From Actinernus sp. WN-2022 (taxonomy: Eukaryota > Cnidaria > Anthozoa > Actiniaria > Actinernidae): a stretch of DNA of 64,000 bases. The DNA is taken from contig JAOWCC010000577.1 of assembly GCA_030867875.1 (NCBI GenBank), forward strand, positions 82,255,740-82,319,739, given 5' to 3'. Shown piece by piece: positions 52,838 through 64,000 of the stretch. Each line of letters opens with the position of its first letter. The first letter of the stretch is position 1. Position numbers and translations under genes: made by a program. A model generated the notes under the pieces. The model made no database searches. It worked only from the letters and a program-made list of their open reading frames with translations, and had not been told where the DNA came from.

Positions 52838-54972
52838 GTTTACGAAAATGCTAATATGCTCACACTGAGTGCGATTGCCACGAGTCGTCAACTTAGCATG
52901 CATGATCATCAAGTTACAAAACATAGTTTGTGGGGTAAACTCGATGTTTTATTAACTTCACGTCAAACTACAAGACTAACAAGGAATACCGAAAGAACTG
53001 TAGTAAAAATACAAACGAAGCTGATCAGAATTAGCCTGAAGTACAGCGTAAGACAAAGCACTCGCGAATTTGCATAAATCGCAACATAAACTCGTCAAAG
53101 GTTGCTCCTCCCCTCCGCAATGGAGGCTATTATGGTACCAGTATTCCCTGAATTAAGAAGGAAGCTTAAATGTTGGAAAATACAAACAACCAAGCATATA
53201 ACTGACCTACACCGTAATTATAGTCTATCAATGACGCGCGGATCTTGCCCTTCAGTATCGTATCAGTGGCTGCAAAAATGTCCTCCTGTGGGGAGGGGAG
53301 GAGCGCATTGTGGTTGGCACGCAAGGGATTGTGGTCGAAACAACGAATCAACGCAATGAACCGTTGCGAGATTTTGTCCAAATTATTAATTGCTGCTTCG
53401 CTCGCTGCGCAACAACAAGGGGATGGATGACACTGTAGGTCATCAAATGGCTAACTGCAAAAGGGATCGAATGAACTATTATTATTAGTATTACAAGTCG
53501 ATACCGCTAACGATAATCAAACACGCAAAATATTTCCTTGAAGTAGAATCGATTTTAATGAGAAAAAACTTAGGCTAAAAGGCACTTTAAGTTGGGAAAA
53601 GTAAGGCATACAATATACCTTGCCTATAAAAGAGACAGTAGAATGCATAAACCTTAATATCTTTAAATCAAATATCTGTAAAGTAACTTAGCCTGATCCT
53701 GACTATTCCAGCCATGTGCCTCCACATAATACTCCATTGGAGTGAGCGGAGTATAAATTAGTATTAGAAGAGGCGGAGCTTATGAAAGTCCGCGGCCGAG
53801 TGCTCGCAGCAGGGCCATTGTCCTTTTTAAATTACATATTAAAGGATGCAAACCACTCTAATATTACCGTTCGAAAATAAATGCAGAATCACTCGTAGAA
53901 ATGGAATTTGAGGTTTAGTTTATCAAATTCGAAGGGTAAACGGTAAAATCCGTGATTTTTGGTGTAAGAATGCTCACTTCCGGTAAAATCTCGGTTCTAC
54001 TTCTGACGTACATGGCCACGAATTAAGAGAGTGTGGCAGGCATGTCAGCGATTCTTCTTCATAGCGAAGACTTCAGACAAAGGGAATTAGAGTTTACATA
54101 CAATGTACAATGTCGTGTATTGAACTGGGTAAAATGCTACCTTTAGGAACTTCCGGTTCTGTGTGTTCCATTGGTGACGTCACATATGCAAGATGGCGTA
54201 TTTTTGGGATCTATGTCTTGGATCTATGTTTTGGATCTATTCCGTGCCCATTTCGACACCAAATCAATGTTTTGGGGTTATCAAACACATGAACTTCATG
54301 AATACGTAAAAAATGAAAGGTCCAATTTAGTGGTTTACATGCCCTTGAACCAACTCATTACCCAAAAACGTTGAAACGGACCCCACTTTTGTAGGATTTC
54401 GTAGATTTCTCTACCATTATTGAATACAGCAAAATAGCTTCCATTTGCAGGTTACAAATCTGGACTTTCTAGAAAGCATTTGCAGCCTATAAATTAAGGG
54501 GTTTGTCTACATAACAGTGAAAAATCGGCTTTTAGTCAAAGCTGTTGACCAATTTTGCTCCTTTCTTTTGTTACTAGGTTTTCGGCGCGCTTCACTGATC
54601 AATTAGCTAATTAGTACTGTTGATTAAAATATTAGTACTAATTAATCAGCTAATCTGTATTGTCTTCATTTCAGAAATATGCTAATTTCACCTTATTAAT
54701 TGCTGCCAAGTTAGTGAGCAGCTTACTATTTCAGGGCAAGGCTTTGAGATTCGCGGATTATCCTACCGGTTTGACTAGTTTTTGTAATTCAACTGATGAT
54801 GAATGTAATTCGTACAAACCAGTTTTGCATATGAGCCAATAAGCAACGTCGCAGTGTTTTCCGGAAAACTGGTTTAAACTGGCTTAACCGAGGATATGAC
54901 GCAGGGATCAATACAACCCGGAGAGGAGAGCGACAGATAGTCTTTAGAGTTAAGAGGAAAGAGAATTACGTA

Positions 54973-55183
54973 GGTAATCGGCTAACACTGTTGCCAACTA
55001 ATTCAGATCATGTGATGTAAACAGATGCTACTCGGGAATTATTCCTTTTTCATTCTAATCAGTCATAATGAAGTCATGCCTATCTGAATAAAATTAATTT
55101 TCAAAGAGTCAATTCTCCAGCCGAGTACTGTGTGTTTACATCACATGACCTGAATTGGGTGGCAACAGAGTTAGCCGATTACC
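54973..55183. mobile_element. Foldback MITE
   Basis: Arms GGTAATCGGCTAACACTGTT...GATGTAAACA and TGTTTACATC...GTTAGCCGATTACC, about 52 bases each with few mismatches, around a 110-base centre. Confidence 0.85.
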
Positions 55184-55201
55184 TCTATCATAGATTATTA
55201 A

Positions 55202-56195
55202 CCCTTTCGTACCCGAACCGGCCGTAACCGGCCAATATCAAGCATGTAACTGGAGAAAATTATTGCATCAAACCTAGACACGCTGGAAATACGATGTTGC
55301 GATATTATTTCAAGGGATGAATGACTTCAAAGCCACAGCTATAACTGGAATCGCTTGACTCTCCCACTTTGGAGAAAAACTCATTTGTTTTGGAGATCGT
55401 TTTTCGTTTCTCCGATTTTCACCAATTTTGAGGAGCTGAAAATTGCCCTCCAAAATCATTCCCATTCGCCCTTGAAATAAAAAGCAAACACAAAATCAGC
55501 ACTCAGTCGTTACAGTACCTTCTTTAATCTTTCGAACCACCAGGTTTGTTTGCACAAAACACACATTGCGACTGTGAAGCGTGCTATTCTTAATGCTGCA
55601 CTTCTCTCCACCATGTTTTTCCTGCTCCCACCTCCAATTGCATGCTGGATAATCAACAAAAAAATCACAAGGGGACCCCCCCCTCTGGGACTCCTGTAGG
55701 TTTTTTTTATAAGTCTTTTACCCCTACAACCAAGAGCGGTGATTTGGACTCGAGCCGTTGCTTTAAAGTGACAAAAACACATCCTAATAGGTTGAGCAGG
55801 GGAAAAAGACAACCAACTGCAGAATTTCAAGGGTTTCAGTGAAGAATTATTTCATGTGTCCCAAAGCAGAAACACAAAAGAAAAACCTTATGAAACCCCT
55901 CACAAGGCCTACTAAAAGCAAACCAAGTACTTTTCAGCCGTCATCAGACTTAATGATGTCCTCTAGCTCTCTTACAGTGGCTTATTTGTCCAAAATTAGA
56001 GCACATTTCATTGGAAAACCGCCGAGTCTGTAGAATTCTGCCGAATGGCATCATGGGGAAAGTTTGAGCCCTTGCTTTAAAAAGTCAGCAGTATTTAACT
56101 AGCCCGGGCTAGCCAAACTGGAACTGAGGGGGGAGGGTTGAGTTAGCACTGTGCATTTCACCCATTGAGCCCAAACACGTCCGGGTGCGAAAGGG
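55202..56195. mobile_element. piggyBac-type element at TTAA
   Basis: Ends CCCTTTCGTACCCG and CGGGTGCGAAAGGG, flanked by TTAA (55198-55201, 56196-56199). The length (994 bp) and ends resemble 8457-9469, and the interiors both lack an intact transposase. Stop-interrupted frames (55642-56033 on +) may be transposase remains. Confidence 0.82.
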
Positions 56196-56611
56196 TTAAA
56201 GTGCGTTCGACATATTTTGTGTAAGAGAAAGGACTGGGCTTCCTGTGGTAAGACTGAAAGATTGCTGCAATGATGTGGACTGTGGGTGTAAATAATCTTG
56301 AACAAAAATGCTTGTTTTTAACTAATGTGAACATTTTGAATGTCTTGACTTATAAATTAATATTCAAGGGGATGCATATGGGTATAAAACTGTAAATATT
56401 ATTACCTTTGTGTAACATTAAATCAATGGATGCATGTGATGCTTATAACCTCTTGTGTGTTTTATATGGTTGTCATTCATTTGAGCATTGGTAGCACATT
56501 TTGCTGTGTGGTATACAGTGTAAAGCAATCAACCCTATAGCTAGCTACGGCTATTCAGATGTGTATAAACTGCATTCCAGTTCCTAGCATTCACAATAAT
56601 AAGTACACTCC

Positions 56612-56750
56612 AGGGCCGTAGCTAGGATTTTTTGTCTGGGGGGTGGGGGGGGGACTCCCGTATATTAGGGTCGTGATGTTCGTCGGATATTTTTGTTTTC
56701 ACCCCTAATAGGGGGCAACTGCCCCCCCTGCCCCCGCTAGCTACGACCCT
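56612..56750. mobile_element. 139-bp hAT-like MITE
   Basis: Ends AGGGCCGTAGCTAG and CTAGCTACGACCCT, flanked by ACACTCC (56605-56611, 56751-56757), a 7- to 8-bp target duplication. The interior is G- and C-run rich. Confidence 0.85.
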
Positions 56751-57041
56751 ACACTCCAATGTAGAACATAAACTATATATGCGTGTGTTTAAAGTACACC
56801 CCAGTTCCTTCAGAGCATTGAAATTATTTTTCAAGTGAGAACATTGCTGGCTGCAGAATATTGAGCGCCCTTGTTAGTTGTAAAATAATCAATGTTGTTG
56901 GCCGGGTCCGGGCTTTTATCAGCCTCTTATGGTTGTTTCAGGTCTCGTTAGAAATTCAGTGTAGATTAATTGATTAGGGAACACAGCAATGAACTCAGTA
57001 CTTTAATCATGAATTTCCCTCACCTAGTACTGTGTTGATAT

Positions 57042-57585
57042 TTAAAGTGCCACTACGATAAAATTTTGACATATCAATGGTTTTGCATATTCATAAAGTA
57101 GAGTTGATATATTATTACCAGTTCAAATTGTTTTTCGATACAACGACAGGAAGTCTTATTTTTTGAACTCCGAATATTGAATCTAAATGTCCGCCATTAC
57201 TGGAGGTTTATTCAGCGGAAGTGATGTCATACACTTAACGCTCGCCTGGAGAACACAACGTCTAGAGGCATATTTCTACTAAAAATGTATTCATGTACAT
57301 AAGAAGAAAGTTATATTTATCTTTGCGAGGTTGGCTACTTTTTTATGCACACTATTTTGCGCCACGAGGTTGTTGTGGTAAGTGTATGACATCACTGAAA
57401 ACGGCTTCCAGCAATGGCGGAGAGGATTTTACTGGTATACTCTCCTAAAAGTTTATGGTTTAACATGCCCATTTGGGAATATTTTTTACTATTTCGGATA
57501 TTTCTAACACTTGTTGACCTATTGACACTGAAAAAGTGGCAAATCGAAATGGTAAATTTTCGTCATAGTGGCACTTTAAGTTCCT
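57042..57585. mobile_element. MITE with TTAAAGTGCCACTA ends
   Basis: Inverted ends (TTAAAGTGCCACTACGAT... near 57047 and ...CATAGTGGCACTTTAA near 57585). The interior has no conserved frame. The exact duplication was not resolved because the ends themselves contain TTAA. Confidence 0.65.
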
Positions 57586-58434
57586 TGGCATATCAGTGTC
57601 ATTATAGATTAACTCTTTGCCTGAATGTAGTGTTAATTTATATAACCAAGATACACACATGCATGTGTCACTGATGTGTAGTGTCACAACTCACACAAGA
57701 AACGGGTGTCTAGAAAATTCAGGCCAGGTATGATTTATAACATCTAGATTTTACCGTTTGTAGTTTTGGTATCTGTATGTACAGCGAAAAGCAGAATCCA
57801 ATACAGCGAGCAAGCCAACAGAATTTTCGATCGCAGATTCACTCGGTGGATATAAATTATGGCCGACTTGATTGTACTGCAGACCGCGCCGACAAAACGG
57901 CAGACCATGTTTGACATCACACTTTATCTAATACTCCAGAGGTAGCACACACTTTCCTCAAGATTTGATCAATCGTAATTACTAATTTTTATACATTATT
58001 CCATTGGATTGGGAAAATAAGACTTTCATTTGCTCCGAGCATCGTGTCCACTGCAAGACTCCTTCGTCGAACGCAATTATTACATGATTTTATCGTACGA
58101 GTGTTCATGAACCATGAGAGCTTCATTGAATTGTGTTGACTGCATGGTAATCATGGCTTTCCGCATTCAGTTGAAACCAAAAGCTGTATTGTTTTCTTTC
58201 ATTCAATGAAGTGTTACTAGTATCGTTGAAAACATGTTGTTCAAAACGAAATGCAGCCTTATAATTAGTAGAGAATAATATAATATCTTTCCTCTTGAAG
58301 TCTAAACATATAATTCGAAGCGCCTGTTTTGTAGGCTATATTCCCTTTGGCAGCATTCACATGACCTTTGGTTAAACCTAGTTAATGCAGGGAACTGATA
58401 TACATGCATGGGTTATACATTACTTAAGACTAAC

Positions 58435-59009
58435 CTCCCAAGTCAAACATTCGCTTGTAGTTGCTCAAATCGAAGCTTGATACAAAGATATGTGCATCAG
58501 GTCTAACACAGCCCCTCATTCCTTCCAAAAAAAACAAGCAATTCTTCTTTGTTGGAGTAGAGGTTTTTGAAGGAGTCGGCCGACGATCGATTAAACGAAC
58601 GTTGCCACTGGTTTGAACCCTCTCGAATCGCACAGTCGAGATGTCCAAGGAACTGCCATGAGACCTTTTCGTTTAGAATAAGCATACCCTTAATAGAGTT
58701 AGGGCTTGATTCCACAAGGAACTGTTCTGCCATAGCAGTATTCCTGTACAGAGGAGGGTTAAGGTCTGTTCGCTTCTCCAAGATCTCCATAGCAACCAAT
58801 GTGTCTAGGAGCAGACTTGTAGCGTCCACGTCAGTCGAGAGTTGCTCCGAGATAACCTTCGCCACCTGGGGCTCTTTACTAACACGAAGCACATCAAAAA
58901 CTCTTAGTTCACAGGCGACAAAGAGGGCTTTAGAGGCAACATAGCCATATGCAAGATCCGCGAGAACTTTAGGGACGGATGGTGAGGTGGAAATGTGCTG
59001 ATCTTCCAT
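58435..59009 (-). CDS. Acetylserotonin O-methyltransferase-like gene, exon 1 (one frameshift)
   Basis: ATG 59009 (MEDQHISTSPSVPK) begins the N-terminal dimerisation domain: DLAYGYVASKALFVACELRV, then LSTDVDATSLLLDTLVAMEI and the substrate-pocket region (EGSNQWQRSFNRSS). Near the end the frame breaks at a run of eight T on the coding strand (58527-58534). In the following frame EGMRGCVRPDAHIF continues to FDLSNYKRMFDLGG and the GTTAGT donor. The exon is one base too long for its phase, so a single extra T explains the break. It is either a true inactivating slip or an assembly error. An upstream in-frame extension uses no ATG and was not adopted. Confidence 0.85.
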
Positions 59010-60377
59010 ACTCAAGACGATGTACTGCACGACAATAATGTCACGTCGCGGTAGGTACGGTCTCTTCAACTCTGCCAATATCTCATCCTAGTTCTCATGT
59101 ATAACACACTATGCATAACTCGTGAGGTCACAACACGAAAAAGAGGCCGTCAACGTCTGGAATGTTGAAGTTGAAATTCTAGCAGGAGGTGTGAAACGTG
59201 TTGAACATGATTGTTTAGTTTGAAAAATGTTGCTAATCTGTCCTCATTTATCCTTTATTTTTCTTTATAGTACAACCATGCAGCCAGGCCAACGCATTCT
59301 CCCCGTTGAATTAACAATTATCCTTAAATGGCAAACACGCTTGGAATAATGATAATCGTTAATTCTACGACAAATCCTAACCCGAACCACAAACCAAACC
59401 CTAACCATCGGACGAGTTCACGGGTATACGGCGGTTTCTCACTCACCTAGAGCTAGGGTTCACAGGTAAACAAGAAGAGAAGGTAAAGAGAGGAAAAATA
59501 ATTTTTGAGCACTCCTACTCGGGAAATACATAAGCAAATACCGTGAATAAAAATCCTGCAAAAATACGTTGGATCCGAAGTAAGGACCTATGCAGCCAAA
59601 AGATAAACGATTAAGAATGAAAAGTCCGAAGACTATACAGCAAAGCTGATATACAACGTAAAATTCTAAAACAAAGCACTACGAGAGGACGCAAGTGGGT
59701 GTGTACTGTAAGTACGTCGGCTAAATCCTTTGTACCTTATCCCGGATTCCATTCATACTTACTATTACCCATGCTGTGTTTCAAGTTTCGGGGTGTCTAA
59801 ATCCCCAATAATCCTATTAGACGATTCTATACGCTTTTACGTCAAAGGGTAAACCAGATCAAATTGCTGAAACAATCCATGACCGTCAGTAGATGACAAA
59901 CAAAACCGGAATACATTTTTCCTCATGATTTTCCAAATGCTTGGAATTAGATTTTGACTACAAAATGACCAATAATGGTGAGTACATCGGTACATAGTCA
60001 TCGATTTAGTTGGAAGCCGGTTGAGATAGAACTTCGAATTAAAAGATACTGGACCGGCACTGGGCTGTTTTTTTCTTCATGTGTCCAGTCATATTCACCA
60101 GGATAACCCGGCTTGGCCGACTATAGTCTGCAATTTTATTTTATTTCTCACACAATGAGTAAGGAATTGTTATTTGTCATTTAGTTTTCTATCACTGAGT
60201 GTGTTATAGATATAATTAGAATAGTTGAAGGGGTAAATACTTTGTTTTTCGTTAGATTAGAGTACTTCAGCCGGAAGGAAATCAATATCAAGTCATTATT
60301 TTAAAACTGTTTTTATTGTAACATTTATGAGACAATTTTATTTTATTCCATTATTTACTGTTCATGATTTCTACGAC
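59010..60377. other. 5' flank of the O-methyltransferase gene
   Basis: No coding frame was recognised. An ACCCTAACC-like short run lies at about 59380-59410 (CCTAACCCGAACC...CCCTAACC), too short and degenerate to be telomeric. The promoter was not identified. Confidence 0.45.
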
Positions 60378-60765
60378 TTATCTCTAGCAGTAGCACACTC
60401 CGACGGAACGTCTGGATGCTACTGGCCTGATCTAAGTTACTGCGTATGCATTTTAAAATGTTTGCAAACTAAGAATACAGTTTATCTCTAGCAGTAGCAC
60501 GCTCCGACGAAACATCTGGATGCCACTGGTCTGACCTAAAGTTACTCCGTACGCATTTAAAATGTTTACATACAAAAAATACAGTTTATCGCTAGCAGCA
60601 GCACGCTCCGACGAAACATCTGGGTGCCACTGGTCTGACCTAAAGTTACAAAAAATACAGTTTATCGCTAGCAGTAGCACGCTCCGACGAAACATCTGTG
60701 TGCCACTGGTCTGACCTAAAGTTACTCCGTACGCATTTAAAATGTTTACATACGAAAATACTGGT
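60378..60765. repeat. Tandem repeat, about 110-bp unit, four copies
   Basis: Each unit has TCTAGCAG(T/C)AGCAC(G/A)CTCCGACG, CATCTGG(A/G)TGCCACTGGT and TCTGACCTAAAGTTAC, then an AT-rich tail. The third unit is truncated before the fourth. Confidence 0.9.
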
Positions 60766-60789
60766 TAATATTTGAAGAAAAAAAACTGC

Positions 60790-60885
60790 GTAAAATAACA
60801 AGCATAGTTGGTACCTCAAGGTGTTCCTGACAGAGAGATATTCTGTTTAACAGGAGTTTTTACGCAGTTATAATAGCACCAATAT
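60790..60885. repeat. Short inverted repeat
   Basis: ACTGCGTAAAATAAC near 60787 and TTTTTACGCAGTTAT near 60860 are inverted, about 60 bases apart. Possibly a very small MITE. Confidence 0.5.
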
Positions 60886-62087
60886 TGGTTTTCTTTAGGT
60901 AATACACAGATCAAGAGAATAATATATGATAAATTTCAGGAAATATTATTAATTTAGAAAATGGTAATTGTACAGTATAATAATTATTGTTTTAAAACGG
61001 AAACGCCGAATGGCCGCATTACAATACAAAGCTGGGTTAATTAGGTACGGATACTAGACCTAGGGCCCTTGCACATGCTACGTATTGAATTCAATAAAAT
61101 ACAAAATAACAAATCTTACCTCCGTCTTTCCAAGTTTTGTGATCTGTGAGTTACTCACCGCCTGTCGTGTGTTTCCACAATACCCTTTCCGCAGTTTTAA
61201 AATTTAGGCCAGCCCAGCCAGGGCCCGCATCATCTCCACATAGTAGAAGAAGGATCTTCAATATAAATTAATTATGAAAATGTTTTTTTCTTCACACCCT
61301 AGGCTTGAGATAGCTGGGTAACTGATAGCGCACCTCACGTTTACAAAGATCAGTAAGTGTTCTTAAACCATGGCTGTATAGCATTGATTGGCTCATGCAT
61401 ATCTTTACCAGAAATGTCTTCTCAGAGAGTAGTGTATCCTGTCTGTATTATGGCAAATCTATTTCGTATTTAGAGATTGTGACGATGACGAGTCGACTGA
61501 TCTCACTGGTTTCCCGCCAGAATAATTCTTTGTTGAGGTCAAAGGAAAGCACATCGTTTCATAGCCATATCCGAAACAAGTATTTGTCGAAATTGAACGA
61601 GTCATTTGATGCTGTAGTAGAATTACTCCAATCAGACCAAATAATGAGACTAACATGTCATCTTCAGAGGACGACTCTTGTTCTTCATGCGGACGGCCAT
61701 TTTCCAAATTGAATGGAATTACTTTTCCACTTTGGAATTATGTCCACCGGAAAACTCAAAGTGAGCTTGCACGTACCGAAGTATATTTGGGGTTTAATCC
61801 ACAGATTCTGAAACTGAGGATATATCCGTGACCGTCTGCCGCTACTATCGAGCAGTGGTAAACTACAAACAGTGCGGAAGGGCAAAAGGCCCTTCTTTGG
61901 CGCCATGTCTAGAACGGTGATCTCGGGTTGCGAGAACCGGATTATGAATTTTAATACTGAATGCATCACACTAAAATGAGTTTGAAATATAAAGACTATC
62001 ATGACAGCTTTAGTCAGTTTCATTGACAGAACATAACACCTAACCTGACCACAACTTAATTACTTAATCCTCGGGTGTACTTACAGT
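60886..62087. other. Intergenic, nothing firmly recognised
   Basis: Overlapping short frames on both strands at 61395-62023 are open by chance or are transposon debris; none has a recognisable motif. Confidence 0.4.
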
Positions 62088-62115
62088 AACAACAACAACA
62101 ACAACAACAACAACA
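62088..62115. repeat. (AAC)n microsatellite, LINE 3' tail
   Basis: Nine AAC units, reading (GTT)n on the minus strand. They lie at the 3' end of the minus-strand LINE, where many CR1/L2/RTE-like elements carry short simple-repeat tails. Confidence 0.85.
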
Positions 62116-62474
62116 ATTTATTGTACCCTTTGAAAATACAACAGTTATATGTGTTTAAAAGTTTAAAATAAATATAATTAGGGTACTGGCTTCCAGAAAT
62201 AACCTTAAGGGGCTAAAAATGCCAGGAAGCCAGTTTAAATAGAATAATTATAATTACAAGGTCGGAAGAAAGCAAGGGGTACACATACAACATAAACTAC
62301 GTTAACATACCCACACATACACACGCAGACAAAAACAGCAGTAAACACACATTCACACAGATCTACACAAATGTTATAATAAAATAATCTTCGAGAGCAT
62401 AAATAGTATTAAAATTCGGGAGAAAAAAGATCAAAACAGTTTTATCAACTTTAGAAGTGGTAGAAGAAATATCT

Positions 62475-63584
62475 TTAATATTTCTCCACTAAATCACTTT
62501 TAAACTTTTCTTTAAATTTTGAAAACGAAAACGATTTCATGTTTTTATCCATAGAATTCCATATTTTAGATCCTTGAAATCTTATGTTAAATATACCGTA
62601 ATTCGTTCTTGCTTTAGGAAGGTAATAACACTGTTTTGATGCAGATCTTGTATTATGGCTATGGATTCTATCAATTGGAGTAAAGAACTTTTTAAAGACT
62701 GAAGGTAATAGTTGATGGTAAAATTTAAACATAAAAGATGCGATATGGAAAGTGACGAGATCGAGCAACTTAATTATATTCAATGACTTAAATAAAGGAC
62801 TTGAGTGTTCATCGAATTTAGAAAAAGTTATAATACGCATAGCTTTTTTTTGCAGAAGAAAAAGTGGTTGTAGAGTGGAGGGGTATGTATTACCCCAAAC
62901 AATTATTCCATATGTTAAAAAGGGATAAATCAGAGCATAATAAAGATTAATTAAAATATTAATATGAACGTAATACCGTAATTTAGACAGGATACCAACA
63001 CTTCTCTTAATTTTTTTTGCAATACTTTCAATTTGGGATTTCCAGCTTAGGTTAGAGTCAATCAGGATGCCAAGGTATTTAATACAATAGTCTTGTTTTA
63101 ATATCTTATCGTTAATGGTTAATTCAAAATTGATACTTATTTTCCGTTGAGGTGGATGGAAGAGAACAAAGTTAGATTTTTCTACATTGAGAGAAAGCTT
63201 ATTTGCACTTAACCAAGTATTGACATTATTTAATTCAGAATTTATATCTGATTGAAGGGTATTTATATTTTTATGTCTATAAAATAAATTAGCATCATCA
63301 GCAAATAAGTGGAAGTCAAAAAGATCAGAGCATAGGTGGAAATCATTAATATATAGCAGAAAGAGTATGGGGCCAAGTACTGATCCTTGAGGCACACCAC
63401 AAGAAATGTGTTTAGTCGATGATGTAAAATTATTAACTGTGACCGTTTGTTGACGGTTACTGAGATAAGAGGTAAACCAAGTTTTGGCTACACCCCTTAT
63501 TCCATAGTACTCTAGTTTTTTAATTAAAATTTCATGATTAACCGTATCAAAGGCTTTACTAAAATCTAAGAATATTCCACAAGA
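62475..63584 (-). pseudogene. 5'-truncated LINE with an open reverse transcriptase C-terminal half
   Basis: About 370 residues are open. FLDFSKAFDTVNHEILIKKL (palm motif A) is followed by CGVPQGSVLGPILFLLYIND (motif B), HLFADDANLF (catalytic F/YADD) and NVEKSNFVLFHP. Next come YLGILIDSNLSW, LTYGIIVWGN and the C-terminal segment with SHNTRSASK and NSMDKN, TAA at 62475-62477. The order and tail fit CR1/L2-clade-like LINEs. The N-terminal fingers and endonuclease are absent because similarity starts abruptly at about 63584, a normal 5' truncation. The intact frame indicates a young copy. A duplicated AAGAATATTCCAC lies at the 5' junction. Confidence 0.9.
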
Positions 63585-63599
63585 ATATTCCACAGTACA

Positions 63600-64000
63600 A
63601 GCCCACTTGCGTCCTCTCATGCGGCGGGGCGGCGGAGTGACGGTTAGCTAGGCCTGACATGAAAAGTGCTCGAACTAGATTGCAGCCATAGACAGCTGTT
63701 TCGTTCTTATTAGAACTCGTCAGTATGGCATAGCAAACAGTACGCGGGCTTCGGTGCCAATGCACTACCGACCCGGACTGCGCTAAAAAGCATCTAGTAT
63801 TAAGAGCTTACAGAAAGGCTTGGCCTATCGGGTCACACGTCATTACGTGTGGCGAAAAGCCAAAAACCAAGCAAATCTGTACTAAACGTGTCAGTGCTTT
63901 GCAAGAAATATAATGATGCTGGCCAGACCAGCTTTAGATTCATTTATTTTGCACTATTTTTCCTTTTTTTTAAGTAGAATTTACAAATATGTAGGAAAAA
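63600..64000. other. Flank beyond the LINE 5' junction
   Basis: A GC-rich stretch (GGCGGGGCGGCGG) and a GACGAGTTCTAATAAGAACG palindrome-like segment on the minus strand. No gene or complete tRNA was seen. Confidence 0.4.

Larger units (their letters stand above)
49117..58434 (-). other. Intron 1 of the O-methyltransferase gene
   Basis: About 9.3 kb with GT-AG ends. It contains a tetranucleotide array, several foldback MITEs, a hairpin-headed repeat, a piggyBac-type element and a hAT-like MITE, each listed. A fragment near 50860-51620 (MEADLTDMRNEFLLSSHQN, coiled-coil-like, with stops) may be a retroelement ORF1. No further host exon was found. Confidence 0.7.

Noticed and set aside
57414..57674. 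86-codon + strand frame
   Set aside because: Lies across the right end of a MITE and consists of low-complexity hydrophobic residues; likely chance.
59380..59410. CCCTAACC-like run resembling telomere repeats
   Set aside because: Only two or three imperfect units; too short and degenerate for an interstitial telomere tract.
61395..62023. Overlapping frames of 80-110 codons on both strands
   Set aside because: No recognisable motif, non-ATG starts for some, and no supporting splice context; left unannotated as genes.

Overview
The window is metazoan nuclear DNA: AT-rich, intron-bearing, and dominated by transposable elements. Two host genes can be read by splicing. The family make-up (an expanded O-methyltransferase family, a receptor tyrosine kinase, and a large Polinton-type element with a cnidarian-like gene set) suggests a marine invertebrate, most likely a cnidarian. 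That attribution is inference.

Layout: 1-2901 is a decayed BEL/Pao retrotransposon pol. At 3952-6618 are the last three recognisable exons of a + strand protein tyrosine kinase. From 6.9 to 13.3 kb the DNA is a field of non-autonomous DNA transposons and repeats: a MULE-like element with a 9-bp target duplication, a piggyBac-type element at TTAA, a tandem duplication and inverted repeats. At 14299-34962 lies a complete Maverick/Polinton (adintovirus-like) element of 20,664 bp, with about 186-bp terminal inverted repeats starting 5'-AG and a TATTT target duplication. From 36665 to 59009 the minus strand carries a three-exon acetylserotonin O-methyltransferase-like gene. Its introns of about 12 kb and 9.3 kb are filled with LINE fragments, MITEs, tandem repeats and segmental duplications. 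The right end has more tandem repeats and a 5'-truncated LINE (62088-63590) with an (AAC)n tail.

The Polinton is the centre of interest. Its core is conventional: protein-primed-type family B DNA polymerase, retroviral-like DD35E integrase, A32/FtsK-type packaging ATPase, a deleted capsid-protein remnant, a putative minor structural protein and several small membrane proteins. Its left arm carries cargo more typical of large DNA viruses: an F-box/ankyrin-repeat gene, a small cysteine-rich protein and a TFIIB-like transcription factor (zinc ribbon plus two cyclin folds). A 20-bp motif is repeated upstream of two minus-strand start codons, and a perfect 18-bp hairpin separates two genes. Together these suggest, by inference, that the element once directed its own transcription.

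The copy is dead. Four other transposons have inserted into its genes, each with a readable target duplication, and there are several frameshifts and stops. Removing the four inserts and one copy of each target duplication leaves about 15.6 kb, a usual Polinton size. The Polinton itself landed in the terminal repeat of an older MITE, so the order of insertion can be read.
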